From positions 124,001 to 188,000 of the forward strand of contig NZ_STFF01000001.1 of NCBI RefSeq assembly GCF_004834005.1: a stretch of DNA of 64,000 nucleotides. The letters are read 5' to 3'. The translations under genes and the position numbers were made by a program. The stretch comes from Niastella caeni (GTDB taxonomy: Bacteria > Bacteroidota > Bacteroidia > Chitinophagales > Chitinophagaceae). The notes beneath the pieces are model-generated. The model did no database searches and was not told where the DNA came from. It saw only the letters and a program-made list of their open reading frames with translations. Positions 55,004-63,647 of the stretch are shown here, piece after piece. Each line of letters starts with the position of its first letter. Position 1 is the stretch's first letter.

Positions 55004-55885
55004 ATGATATTACGTCGTCCTTTTCCGCTAGATACGCCTTCGCGTCACACATTCCGGTATACTTTTTATGCCGCATTATGTGTATTTCTGATCCTGGTGC
55101 TGCTACAACCCTTTGGCCTCGATGAGTTACCCTTTCTTACCCGCAGCTTTCATGCTGCCTTATATGGACTGGTCACATTTATCTCAACTACGGTAAATTC
55201 ATTTCTGCTTCCCGGGCTTTTTCCGGCCGTTTACCGCGAAGAAAAATGGACGGTTGGTAAAGAATTGCTGCACATGTGCTGGCACCTTGTTCCAATTACC
55301 ATAGGTAACTGGTTGTTGACCCATTGGCTTTACGGTGTACCATTATCGTTGCATACCCTGTTCACGTTTTTATGGATCACATTCGTGGTTGGTATTTTTC
55401 CGCTATGGTTAAATGTTTTATTAAAGCAACAACGCTTATTAAAGAAATACCAGGCCGGCGCCACCCGGCTCGATGAACAATTGCACCAACCTCAAAGCAT
55501 CTCCCAGGAAACAACGCACTTGCCGGCTGCCATTGTATTTGAGAGCGAAAATGGAAAAGAGCAATTTACCGTGGCGGCTGCCGACATCAGGTATATCACA
55601 TCTGCAGACAATTACATGCGCATTTATTTTTTACAGGAAAATAAATTGGCATCCCACCTCTTACGCAATACCCTGCGGAAAGCTGAGGGGGTACTATCCC
55701 CTTTCCCGCAATTTTTCCGGTGTCACCGGGCATACATTGTAAACCTGGCGGTAGCAGAACATGTGAGCGGAAATGCCCAGGGGTACAAACTGCATTTGAA
55801 AGATGTGGCGGAAGTGATCCCCGTTTCGCGCAATTTTAATGCTAAACTTACTGAAGTATTAACTCAACAGCAAAGCGTGAAATAA
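55004..55885 (+). CDS. LytTR-family transcriptional regulator with membrane N-terminus
   Basis: A 293-residue membrane-anchored regulator. Residues about 18-150 contain four hydrophobic segments (FYAALCVFLILVLLQPFGL, FHAALYGLVTFISTTVNSFL, LLHMCWHLVPITIGNWLLTH, LFTFLWITFVVGIFPLWLNV). Residues about 190-290 form a LytTR DNA-binding domain (FTVAAADIRYITSADNYMRI, FPQFFRCHRAYIVNLAVAEH, and the terminal VIPVSRNFNAKLTEVL). No histidine kinase or response-regulator receiver domain is present, so it may sense a membrane signal directly. It is divergent from the efflux operon; any control of that operon is speculative. Confidence 0.88.
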   Translation: MILRRPFPLDTPSRHTFRYTFYAALCVFLILVLLQPFGLDELPFLTRSFHAALYGLVTFISTTVNSFLLPGLFPAVYREEKWTVGKELLHMCWHLVPITIGNWLLTHWLYGVPLSLHTLFTFLWITFVVGIFPLWLNVLLKQQRLLKKYQAGATRLDEQLHQPQSISQETTHLPAAIVFESENGKEQFTVAAADIRYITSADNYMRIYFLQENKLASHLLRNTLRKAEGVLSPFPQFFRCHRAYIVNLAVAEHVSGNAQGYKLHLKDVAEVIPVSRNFNAKLTEVLTQQQSVK

Positions 55886-56136
55886 AATGCAGTTACAAGT
55901 TTCAGGGTACAGGTTCCAGGGTTTTAGTCATAAACTCAAACTATAATTCAATTTCTCCAATCCAGGCCCAGGAACCTTGCATCACGCCCCTGGCAACTGG
56001 TAACCAGTACCCGGCAACCTTCATTCTGTCCCAAATCCTTGCTATTCACCCCTTGCATTTGGAAAACGCACTGATATACAGGCATTTTTGCAATAGACAA
56101 CAAAACGGTTTGTCTGTTATATTAAAACACAATCGT

Positions 56137-56823
56137 ATGACCAGCCTGTTAAAAATTATGCTCATTCTGCACATCATCAGTGGTTTTATTTCATTAGCCT
56201 GTGGGCTGATTTCCATGCTCAACAAAAAAGGGGCGCGGCAACATCGCCTTACCGGTAAAATTTTCTTTGCGGGCATGACGGGGGTATTTATTACGGCTAC
56301 GTTCATTTCCATCGCCAAAAACATTCCCTTCCTGTTCATGGTAGGCTTTTTTAGTTATTACCTGGCCTGCTCAGGATACCGGGTCTTATATCTTAAAAAA
56401 GTGCATGCGCAGCAGCAACCTGCTTTTTTAGACTGGACCATCAACATCATAGGGATAGTTTCCGGATTGGCACTGGTTGCGTTCAGCTATGTATGGTTCA
56501 CTCAACGGGGCATGTGGGGAGCTGTGCCGCTTTTATTCGGTCTTACTTGTTTAATAAGTGGCTTTAAAGACATTCGTTTATTTTACAAACGGCCTGCTGA
56601 AAAACAACATTGGTTTTTCACGCATGGCAGCCGGATGGGTGGCGCTTTTTCCGCAACGGTTACCGCATTTATAGTGGTGAATGTACAAATAGGCTCGTTG
56701 ACCTGGCTGTTGTGGATCCTGCCCGGTGTATTGATTGGTTTTTGGATAAGCGCCATTTTAAAACGCTATCGTAAAATTTTTCAGGGGAAGAAAACGACCG
56801 GTGTTGCTGAACCAGCCATTTGA
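56137..56823 (+). CDS. DUF2306-like polytopic membrane protein
   Basis: A 228-residue inner-membrane protein with about seven spans. The opening (LILHIISGFISLACGLISML, then KKGARQHRLTGKIFFAGM with a G-x-x-H-R-x-x-G motif) resembles DUF2306 proteins, whose function is unknown. The ATG at 56137 is used because the upstream in-frame sequence is hydrophilic, unlike the family. It converges on the putative porin gene with only 2 bp between stops. The domain call is moderately confident. Confidence 0.75.
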   Translation: MTSLLKIMLILHIISGFISLACGLISMLNKKGARQHRLTGKIFFAGMTGVFITATFISIAKNIPFLFMVGFFSYYLACSGYRVLYLKKVHAQQQPAFLDWTINIIGIVSGLALVAFSYVWFTQRGMWGAVPLLFGLTCLISGFKDIRLFYKRPAEKQHWFFTHGSRMGGAFSATVTAFIVVNVQIGSLTWLLWILPGVLIGFWISAILKRYRKIFQGKKTTGVAEPAI

Positions 56824-56825
56824 GA

Positions 56826-58898
56826 TTAATTCACAAAACTCCAGAAAATACCTACGCGTACCTGTAATCCGGGATAGGGATAATTGATGGTAGGTATATT
56901 ATTCTTGAGGAATCCACCCTGCGGGAATTTCAGGGAGTTCAGGTTTTCACCACGTACATAAGCGGTAAAGCTTTTAATGCGGAAGTGTAAGTAGGCACTT
57001 ATATCCGGCATTTTTAAACTTACGTTTTCGGCATCCTGGAAAAAGTATTGTCCTATTAACGGAGAATACTGCGGCGCTTTATACGAAGTGAAATAACGCA
57101 TTTCGGCGCCAAAACTAATACGCAGGTTTTTAAAGCCCAGGGAACCGTCGTACCCCACCTGGTTGCGGGTACTAAGCAATGGCATATTTACCGGGCCGTC
57201 GCCTATACGCTGCTGTAATACCAGCCATGTTTTCCAGTTCCAGTTTCCACCGATCCGGAAGATCTTTTCAGCTGATACCTGCAATACATTGAACAAGGTA
57301 GAAGCCTGCCCTACCTGGAAGTAACTGTTATAATACGCATAATTGGTAACCAGGTAATAGCGTCCTGTTAATTTCAGCTTCAATTTGGGTTGTACAAAAG
57401 ATGCAAAAAGAACAGTGGTATTTTCTTTTTTAAAATCTATAGGGCTGGCGGCTGTATCAAGGTAAAATGAACTGAGCGGGTTGAACACGAAAGAAGGCGT
57501 ACGGTTCGTGTTTTGGAAACCGATCTGTAAATAACCGATCTGCCGGCTGATCAATCGTTGCAGGCTGATGTATGCGTTGTAATCTCCGGCATTGAACCCG
57601 GTCACATAAAAATTACCGAGGGCCTCAATATCCCATTTTTTATTACGGGTACGGTTACGGTATTCGCCGTGTACAAAGAAGTTATAATAATCTTTACTGG
57701 TAGAAACAACATCCACATAACCCGAATCGAACCTTCCCTGCAGGGTTTGAAAAGAAGCGCCCAGCTTCAGGAATTGTTGCGGATTCTTTGCATCAGGGAA
57801 TGTATAGATCGAAAAATCATTCACCAGTTCCCGCCAATGGTCCCTGATCAAAAAAGAATCCCTGCTTTTTGTGAGTTTTGCATCGTATAAACTATCATAA
57901 TACACGCTATCAGCATAAGTATCCCTGAAGCGGTAATGATAGGTGCTCAACGCAATGGTATGTTCCAGTCGCAGGCGCGGATAAAATAAAGGAATTACCG
58001 TAGTATCATTTACAACCATGGAATCTTTTTGTCCCAGGTCGTACTGCTGCCGCATTAAATAAGAAGCATTGGTATAATACGTACCGGTTGCAATACTGGT
58101 GCTGAAAAAATTACGGCCGCCCGGTTGATCGGGTCCCAGTTTGGTGGGAATATTCGAACGCTCATCATAGGCGCCACCGGCACTGTCTAAAAAGTTATTA
58201 TCCTGGATGCCTCCGTTTTCTCCTGATTGCAGTTTGTTACCAACGATCACTATGAAATTCTGGTATCGCTTGTTTTTCGATTGGTACCAGGAAGTAAAGC
58301 GGTAATTATTGTGATTGGTATTCTGGTTTTGGAAAAACCCGGGCGCATTGATCAGCCGGTATTCAAAAGCCATATTCCAGTTGGGTTTTAAATTCTGGGT
58401 ATGCATCAGGCGAATAAACTGCTCTGACTTTGAGCCCAGCATATAATTTATTTCGGCATAAGGCCGGGTAGTATTATAAAATCGGGCATCGCTCACCGTT
58501 AAATTATAAATATCATAGGCATGAAACCCATGGTCCCAACCTGCTTTCATTTCCGGAGTAAATAACAGGCTGCGGGAAGCGTTGCCAAAATTACCCAGGG
58601 TAATATGATACCAGGGTAAAGGTATGCGTTTGGTAAAATCGTATAATACTGAATCAAAATCCTGTAACCGGCTGGTGTCCATATAGCGGAAACGGATAGT
58701 AATAGAATCTTCCAGACCGGTACGGTGTGCAATGGAATCGCCGCCGCCCTGTCCCATGGTCATACCACTAAACCGGCCCTGCGCTTTGCGAAGCAGATCA
58801 TCCTGTGCCTTGGTTGTGTTCACAAAGCCTGTGAGTAAAAACAGGGTCCCAATAAATATGTACCAGATCCTTAACAAGTATGAACGATTATTAAACAA
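56826..58898 (-). CDS. Putative porin (Bacteroidota outer-membrane barrel)
   Basis: An outer-membrane protein of about 690 residues. Signal peptide (IFIGTLFLLTGFVNTTKAQ), then a family start with PWYHITLGNFGNASRSLLFT and HAYDIYNLTVSDARFYNTTR. A long run of alternating beta strands (WNMAFEYRLINAPGFFQNQN, HTIALSTYHYRFRDTYADS) ends in GLQVRVGIFWSFVN with a terminal aromatic. It belongs to the group annotated 'putative porin' in Bacteroidota; the substrate is unknown. There is no ATG at the N-terminus: the first usable codon is TTG at 58898, and a second TTG at 58877 is an alternative. It lies 96 bp downstream of the PNP gene on the same strand. Confidence 0.85.
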   Translation of the reverse strand: MFNNRSYLLRIWYIFIGTLFLLTGFVNTTKAQDDLLRKAQGRFSGMTMGQGGGDSIAHRTGLEDSITIRFRYMDTSRLQDFDSVLYDFTKRIPLPWYHITLGNFGNASRSLLFTPEMKAGWDHGFHAYDIYNLTVSDARFYNTTRPYAEINYMLGSKSEQFIRLMHTQNLKPNWNMAFEYRLINAPGFFQNQNTNHNNYRFTSWYQSKNKRYQNFIVIVGNKLQSGENGGIQDNNFLDSAGGAYDERSNIPTKLGPDQPGGRNFFSTSIATGTYYTNASYLMRQQYDLGQKDSMVVNDTTVIPLFYPRLRLEHTIALSTYHYRFRDTYADSVYYDSLYDAKLTKSRDSFLIRDHWRELVNDFSIYTFPDAKNPQQFLKLGASFQTLQGRFDSGYVDVVSTSKDYYNFFVHGEYRNRTRNKKWDIEALGNFYVTGFNAGDYNAYISLQRLISRQIGYLQIGFQNTNRTPSFVFNPLSSFYLDTAASPIDFKKENTTVLFASFVQPKLKLKLTGRYYLVTNYAYYNSYFQVGQASTLFNVLQVSAEKIFRIGGNWNWKTWLVLQQRIGDGPVNMPLLSTRNQVGYDGSLGFKNLRISFGAEMRYFTSYKAPQYSPLIGQYFFQDAENVSLKMPDISAYLHFRIKSFTAYVRGENLNSLKFPQGGFLKNNIPTINYPYPGLQVRVGIFWSFVN

Positions 58899-58994
58899 GG
58901 CGACAAATTAATAATTATTAATCCGATACGGGTTATAAGAAAGTTAATTGTGCTGACTAAGCAAAGCCGTCAGCACGTCGACAGTGCCGGCATA

Positions 58995-59816
58995 TTACAG
59001 TTCGGCCACCATTTGTTTGAAAATAGCGGTAAGCTTTGGTTCTGCTTCTTTGGCCGCCTGCAACACTTCTTCATGTGTTATTATATTATCTTCTTCCCGA
59101 ATACCAATATCGGTAATTACGCTAACCGCAAACACAGGCAAATTCATATGCACTGCTATGATCACTTCCTGTACGGTGCTCATACCCACCGCATCACCAC
59201 CCAGTCGATGGATCAGTTTGTATTCCGCCCTTGTTTCAAATGTTGGACCAGTAACGCCAAAATAAACGCCTTCCTGTACTTTTATTTGTAAAGCGGCCGC
59301 TATGGCGCGGGCTTTTTTTATGATTTCTTTTGAATAAGGCTCACTCATATCAGGGAAACGCGGTCCCAGTTCAGAAAGATTTTTACCTATCAGCGGATTT
59401 ACCGTGCTAAAGCTGATATGATCGGTAATAAGCATCAGGTCGCCCACTTTAAACGCCGGGTTTACCCCGCCAGCTGCATTGGACAACAGCAAATGCCCGA
59501 TACCCAGTTGCTTCATTACGCGTATAGGATAGGCCACCTGTTCGGGCGTATACCCTTCATAAAAGTGGAACCGGCCTGCCATTACCACGATCTTTTTTCC
59601 GCTTAATTCGCCAAAGATCAGTTTACCATGGTGGCCTTCTACAGTAGAGACCGGGAAATGCGGAATAGCATCGTATGGAATTTCTTTCTCTACTTTAATT
59701 TCCTGGGCAAAATTTCCTAATCCGCTTCCTAATACAATGCCCACTTCGGGTGTATGGGAATAATTGCTTTTTATAAAGGCTGTGGTTTCCTGTAATTGCT
59801 GGATGATTCCGGGCAT
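58995..59816 (-). CDS. punA: Purine-nucleoside phosphorylase (type I)
   Basis: Phosphorolyses purine nucleosides to a free base and (deoxy)ribose 1-phosphate in purine salvage. The 273-residue length is normal for the trimeric class. Family blocks: VGIVLGSGLGNFAQEI, IPHFPVSTVEGHHGKLIFG, GRFHFYEGYTPEQVAYPIRV, LLLSNAAGGVNPAFKVGDLM, YFGVTGPTFETRAEYKLI and DAVGMSTVQEVIIAVHMNL. The ATG at 59816 begins the family sequence; the upstream frame runs through GGTAACTGG-type repeats and is not coding. The symbol punA is given on orthology; deoD is a different family. Confidence 0.93.
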   Translation of the reverse strand: MPGIIQQLQETTAFIKSNYSHTPEVGIVLGSGLGNFAQEIKVEKEIPYDAIPHFPVSTVEGHHGKLIFGELSGKKIVVMAGRFHFYEGYTPEQVAYPIRVMKQLGIGHLLLSNAAGGVNPAFKVGDLMLITDHISFSTVNPLIGKNLSELGPRFPDMSEPYSKEIIKKARAIAAALQIKVQEGVYFGVTGPTFETRAEYKLIHRLGGDAVGMSTVQEVIIAVHMNLPVFAVSVITDIGIREEDNIITHEEVLQAAKEAEPKLTAIFKQMVAEL

Positions 59817-59875
59817 AATGATTAATAATATTGATGGCTGATCGCTGGTTGAAAACGGGTGCAAATATAAGAGTT

Positions 59876-60015
59876 TCCGGGTACCGGGTGCCAGTTCCCT
59901 GGTCACACCCCGCGACTAACAATTGTTTCCCCGGTAACCGGTAACTGGTAACCGGTAACTATTCTCTCCCCCGCAATCGTTCCCGTAAATAGAGGCCGGT
60001 AACTGGTAACTAACT
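59876..60015. repeat. GGTAACCGG-type words between punA and sucC
   Basis: The divergent spacer carries GTACCGGGTGCCAGTTCCC, CCCGGTAACCGGTAACTGGT, AACCGGTAACT and GGCCGGTAACTGGTAACT, the densest block of this family in the window. It precedes the sucC start by only 50 bp, so it probably forms part of the upstream promoter region or leader. Confidence 0.6.
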
Positions 60016-60063
60016 CAACACTTAACAGCTTTTTTCATTATTTTCGCCAAAATTTTTTACGGC

Positions 60064-61275
60064 ATGAATCTTCACGAATACCAGGCAAAAGAATTACTGA
60101 AAAAATACAATGTACCGGTGCAGGAAGGAATACCGGTTGACAGAGCCGACGCGGCAGAAGAAGCATATAAGAATTTAAAGGTTCAATTTGGCAACAACTT
60201 CGCGGTTGTAAAAGCTCAAATTCATGCAGGTGGTCGCGGGAAGGGCAAGATCCAGGGCACTGAACAACGCGGTGTGGCAGTAGGTAAAAGTGCCGAAGAA
60301 ATTAAAACAATCGCCTCTAATTTACTGGGTGGCACCCTGGTTACCATTCAAACCGGTGCTGCAGGTAAAGTGGTGAATAAAGTACTGGTTGCACAGGACG
60401 TTTATTATCCTGGTCCCAACCCGGTAAAAGAGTTCTACTTATCTATTCTGCTCGATCGTACAAAAGGACAGAATGTGATCATGTACAGCACCGAAGGCGG
60501 TATGGACATTGAAGAAGTAGCTCACAATACCCCCGACAAGATCTTCAAAGAATGGGTTCACCCCGGCGGCGGCTTACATGGCTTCCAGGCACGTAAAATT
60601 GCCTTCAACCTGGGCCTGAAAGGCGAGGCGTTCAAAAACTGCGTAAAATTCGTTACTAACTTATATAATGCATACGTTGGGTTGGATTGCGCTATGCTCG
60701 AGATCAACCCGCTGTTCAAAACAGCCGACGAAAAGATCATTGCCGTTGACTGTAAAATGGGTCTCGATGACAACGCATTGATGCGTCATCCTGAACTGGA
60801 AGCATTGCGTGATATCAGTGAAGAAGATCCTACCGAAGTAGAAGCCGGTAAATATAACCTGAACTTCGTAAAACTCGATGGTAACGTAGGTTGCATGGTA
60901 AACGGCGCCGGTTTGGCCATGGCTACCATGGACATGATCAAGCTCAGCGGTGGTGAGCCTGCCAACTTCCTCGACGTAGGTGGTACTGCCAACGCTACTA
61001 CAGTAGAAGCTGGTTTCCGTATCATTTTAAAAGACCCGAAAGTAAAAGCGATCCTCATCAACATCTTTGGTGGTATCGTACGTTGCGACCGGGTTGCTCA
61101 GGGTGTTATTGATGCATACAAATCAATCGGCAACATCACCGTTCCCATCATCGTACGCTTACAAGGTACCAATGCCGAAGAAGCTAAAAAACTGATCGAA
61201 GACAGCGGCCTGAAAGTACAATCAGCCATCCTGTTAAGCGAAGCGGCGGCATTGGTAGGTAAAGCGGTAGCTTAA
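60064..61275 (+). CDS. sucC: Succinyl-CoA synthetase beta subunit (ADP-forming)
   Basis: Catalytic ATP-grasp subunit of succinyl-CoA synthetase (TCA cycle, substrate-level phosphorylation); it pairs with SucD. It has 403 residues. Visible blocks: [36 protein letters not shown] (ATP-grasp), [37 protein letters not shown] and [18 protein letters not shown] (power helix/CoA region). sucD is not adjacent, which is usual in many Bacteroidota. The gene appears monocistronic, with its own terminator. Confidence is very high. Confidence 0.97.
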   Translation: MNLHEYQAKELLKKYNVPVQEGIPVDRADAAEEAYKNLKVQFGNNFAVVKAQIHAGGRGKGKIQGTEQRGVAVGKSAEEIKTIASNLLGGTLVTIQTGAAGKVVNKVLVAQDVYYPGPNPVKEFYLSILLDRTKGQNVIMYSTEGGMDIEEVAHNTPDKIFKEWVHPGGGLHGFQARKIAFNLGLKGEAFKNCVKFVTNLYNAYVGLDCAMLEINPLFKTADEKIIAVDCKMGLDDNALMRHPELEALRDISEEDPTEVEAGKYNLNFVKLDGNVGCMVNGAGLAMATMDMIKLSGGEPANFLDVGGTANATTVEAGFRIILKDPKVKAILINIFGGIVRCDRVAQGVIDAYKSIGNITVPIIVRLQGTNAEEAKKLIEDSGLKVQSAILLSEAAALVGKAVA

Positions 61276-61300
61276 TTCGAAAATCAGCTAAAAGATATAC

Positions 61301-61333
61301 ACTAGCCCCATTCATTGAGTGGGGCTTTTTTTC
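61301..61333 (+). terminator. Rho-independent terminator after sucC
   Basis: AGCCCCA (61304-61310) pairs with TGGGGCT (61320-61326), 9-nt loop, followed by TTTTTTT. It is 28 bp past the stop codon. Confidence 0.88.
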
Positions 61334-61552
61334 ATGAATATGAGTCGTGAAAACCGCTGCAAGCTATAAGCCGTAAGCTTTAAGAAAGCAGAAAGCAAAA
61401 AAGAAGAAGGTACTCCACTTGCAGCTTATTCCTTTACCGAGTTATCACAACTTGTCACGACTTTAGTTAGGATTATCAAATTATAACATTATTACTCCGC
61501 TTACAGCTAATGGCTTGCAGCTTGAAGCTTTATTCCATTAGCACATTCTGCA
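61334..61552. repeat. GCTTGCAG-type words downstream of sucC
   Basis: This region contains GCTGCAAGCTATAAGCCGTA and AGCTTTAAGAAAGCAGAAAG (61359-61398), TTGCAGCTTATTCC, then GGCTTGCAGCTTGAAGCTTT with ATTAGCACATT (61512-61546). No ORF is present. The same word family forms the tandem array at 21569-21924. Confidence 0.5.
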
Positions 61553-62056
61553 TTACTCCTCCCCTTTCATATACCGTTTCAGCCAGCCTATTACAAAGCT
61601 TACGCGTTTATGGGTGTTTTGAAGAAGCTGGTCGTATACCAGTGATTTTACCTTAGCAGGCTTGTCCTCCAGCGGGTATTGAGGCTTGCCTTCTTTATCA
61701 ATAACTTCAAAATGATTTACCGTATAGCGGTATCTGCCGTTTATTATTTCAATGCTGAAGTGCAGGGAAACCGGAACAAAGGAAGGCGTTGATAAGCCAT
61801 GTTGTTTGGCTTTTACATTGATGTACCCAATGCCTTTTACCAGCATATTGGCCGGCTTTTCAACCCGGGCCACTGAATCCCAATGCACTAAAAAAGGTTG
61901 ATTAAAGAAGGACTTCGCCCTTTCCATGGAATGGGCTGTATTCTCAGCAACTACCTCACCATAATATTGAAACTGGCCAGAATTGGCGCGCGGGATCTGG
62001 CTTACCGCCGTAGATACCAACACTATATTTAACCATATTACAAGTACAGGCCGCAT
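61553..62056 (-). CDS. Exported DUF4468-like protein (167 aa)
   Basis: A signal peptide (RPVLVIWLNIVLVSTAVSQ) is followed by a compact alpha/beta domain: FQYYGEVVAENTAHSMERAK, SFFNQPFLVHWDSVARVEK, MLVKGIGYINVKAKQHG, then HFSIEIINGRYRYTVNHFEV. This order (an opening strand, helix with RAKSFF, GxGxxxV strand, then GRYRYTV) fits the DUF4468 / TBP-like fold of Bacteroidota periplasmic proteins. No enzymatic residues stand out. The ATG at 62056 is preferred because it begins the signal peptide. It has no close neighbours; function unknown. Confidence 0.7.
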   Translation of the reverse strand: MRPVLVIWLNIVLVSTAVSQIPRANSGQFQYYGEVVAENTAHSMERAKSFFNQPFLVHWDSVARVEKPANMLVKGIGYINVKAKQHGLSTPSFVPVSLHFSIEIINGRYRYTVNHFEVIDKEGKPQYPLEDKPAKVKSLVYDQLLQNTHKRVSFVIGWLKRYMKGEE

Positions 62057-62160
62057 ATTCAGTATACAAGATAACATATTGCTAGAATAGAAGAAAGCCG
62101 CTCAACACAAATATGAATTTTGATTAATTATGTTGCGGTTCTTTCCTCTATAAAAACAAA

Positions 62161-62196
62161 TGCCCCCGCTACGGAAAGCGGGGGCAATTTTTTTTG
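62161..62196 (+). terminator. Strong orphan terminator hairpin
   Basis: TGCCCCCGCT (62161-62170) pairs perfectly with AGCGGGGGCA (62177-62186), loop ACGGAA, then a run of T. On the plus strand no gene precedes it (the nearest upstream gene points the other way), so it ends an unknown short transcript or is an orphan. Confidence 0.8.
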
Positions 62197-62445
62197 AGAG
62201 ACGGTTTCTGTTTTCAAAGGATTACTGGATCGTTTTCAAGAGGACTTTCGGATTTTTTGGTTTTTTTCAAAGGGACATGGATCCTGGTTTTTCAATTGGA
62301 CGATGGACCTGTTTTTTTTTCAAAGGAACAATGGATTTTGGTTTTTACGGACATTGGACATTTGGACGGTTTTACACAGGGATACGTTCTGGTTTTTCTT
62401 TCGGACTTTGGACTTGGTTTTTCTTTTGGATTTTGGATACTTTAA
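62197..62445. repeat. Degenerate tandem repeat, about 25-28 bp, GGACnnTGGAnnTGGTTTTT
   Basis: About nine diverged units follow one another, for example GGGACATGGATCCTGGTTTT, GGACGATGGACCTGTTTTT, GGAACAATGGATTTTGGTTT and CGGACTTTGGACTTGGTTTT. The strand is strongly biased (G and T rich on plus, almost no long C runs). Frames through it are open (a protein rich in F, W, G and L would result), but period, composition and divergence argue against a gene. Confidence 0.65.
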
Positions 62446-62608
62446 TATCTTTCTGTTTGACTATATAAATATCGAAATATTATCTGCTTTTATTTCATTT
62501 TCGACCCTCTTATTCGCTCATCTCCTTGGTAAACTTATTTGCATCTAGGAATATACCCTTAACCATACACGCGTTTTTATAATGCCATATCGCTAACGGG
62601 TATGGACA

Positions 62609-62632
62609 TAAAAAAACCCGCCGATACCAGAC
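62609..62632 (-). terminator. Minus-strand terminator-like hairpin
   Basis: Read on the minus strand, CCCGTC pairs with GGCGGG (one G-U), loop TGGTAT, followed by TTTTTTT. No annotated minus-strand gene lies upstream within 1 kb, only a 49-codon ORF (ATG near 62727) that overlaps the hairpin. A short unannotated minus-strand transcript is possible. Confidence 0.45.
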
Positions 62633-62991
62633 GGGAAATATTGTTAGTTGTTACATTACAATATAACTCAGTTGCACTGGTTTCAAAAGATACAGGATTG
62701 ATATTATTTCTATTTTCGGTTTTCATTGAACGTTGGATTGCGCAGCAAAAATATTTAAAAGGTTTATTTCTGCGTTGCTAATATAAATATGTAACTATTT
62801 CTTTAAATTAGAAAGCTTTTGAAACTATAACTTGAACGATATCTGCGATTAATTTAGAAAGCGCTAGGATGAAACATGTAGGCCACGTATAATCACAATA
62901 AAAGTTCTTCGTACATTTACTATTTGCGTAAAACATTCATTTACTACCGGCAACACATTACATAGTGGATATTTAAAATCGCAGTAAACAA

Positions 62992-63021
62992 TTGCGAAAC
63001 TCACCTACAATTATATCTTTG
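62992..63021 (+). promoter_or_regulatory. Putative Bacteroidetes promoter
   Basis: TATCTTTG (63014-63021) matches TAnnTTTG exactly; TTGC (62992-62995) lies 18 bp upstream as a partial -33 element. The perfect palindrome TACTTAAGTA follows at the expected transcription start (about 63025-63034). What it drives is unclear: the downstream ORFs are tiny until the GNAT gene at 63648. Confidence 0.4.
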
Positions 63022-63271
63022 TATACTTAAGTACGAATAAGGAAAACACACGTGCCGCTGCGATTTCAACTGTTACTGTTACTGATATGTGTTTTCTATA
63101 ACCGCCCCATATTAACCTCTACTCAGCCCTTAGTGTTGTTACGAGCAACACACCGTATTTTCTGTAATTCTAAAAATTAGTAATTATCTCTTGTGGATAA
63201 CTGGCGTTTGGCATAGAATTTTGTCAAAATAAAAAGTTAAACATTTCGTTAACCTGATTAATCTGTAGCAA

Positions 63272-63355
63272 ATGAAAAATCCCGTACGACTATTTTTCGG
63301 TTTCATCTTTGTAACCTATGTGATCATTTACAGCCTGATGGCCCTGTTGGCATAG
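63272..63355 (+). CDS. Tiny hydrophobic peptide (27 aa)
   Basis: ATG to TAG encodes MKNPVRLFFGFIFVTYVI followed by IYSLMALLA: a basic N-terminus and one membrane span filling nearly the whole peptide. The start K-N-P-V-R fits positive-inside orientation. It lies about 240 bp after a promoter-like site, in a region without other genes, and its codons are like those of its neighbours. Nothing shows translation; it could be a real membrane microprotein or chance. Confidence 0.4.
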   Translation: MKNPVRLFFGFIFVTYVIIYSLMALLA

Positions 63356-63647
63356 CGTTGTTTTGAATCAGCTCACTTGTTCCCGATTACAAAGTTTTCT
63401 TCCCCACCCCTACGTTTATACTTCCTCCTTACTGTATATCCGGTTGTTACCGTAGAACGCATAATGTTTAACGCTTAAGGCATAACGCTTAAGGCTTTTT
63501 ACCGAACTTCGGGATTCATGCGCTTCCCGCATCTCGGTGTTTGCCTTTCACGTTTTGCGTTCCGCATTTAGCGCTCGGCAGAATTCAGCCTTCCGCGTTC
63601 AGCCTTCGGCCTTCAGTGTTCCGCGTTTTACTTGTTACCTTTGTAAC

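Larger units (their letters stand above)
62057..63647. other. 1.6-kb stretch without a normal-sized gene
   Basis: Contents from left to right: a GC-rich terminator (62161-62196), a degenerate T-rich tandem repeat (62197-62445), a minus-strand terminator-like hairpin (62609-62632), AT-rich sequence (62640-62990), a promoter-like site (62992-63021), two tiny ORFs (GTG 63053, 42 codons, hydrophobic start; ATG 63272, 27 codons) and a block of AACGCTTAAGGC / TTCCGCGTTCAGCC words (63455-63640). I recognise no tRNA or known structured RNA. Confidence 0.5.

Noticed and set aside
62160..62468. Low-complexity F/W/G/L-rich ORFs
   Set aside because: They arise from a diverged T-rich tandem repeat just after a terminator, with no family resemblance and two frames open equally.
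62629..62727. 49-codon minus-strand ORF possibly encoding a peptide precursor
   Set aside because: It overlaps the terminator-like hairpin and has no processing motif, partner enzyme or export signal.
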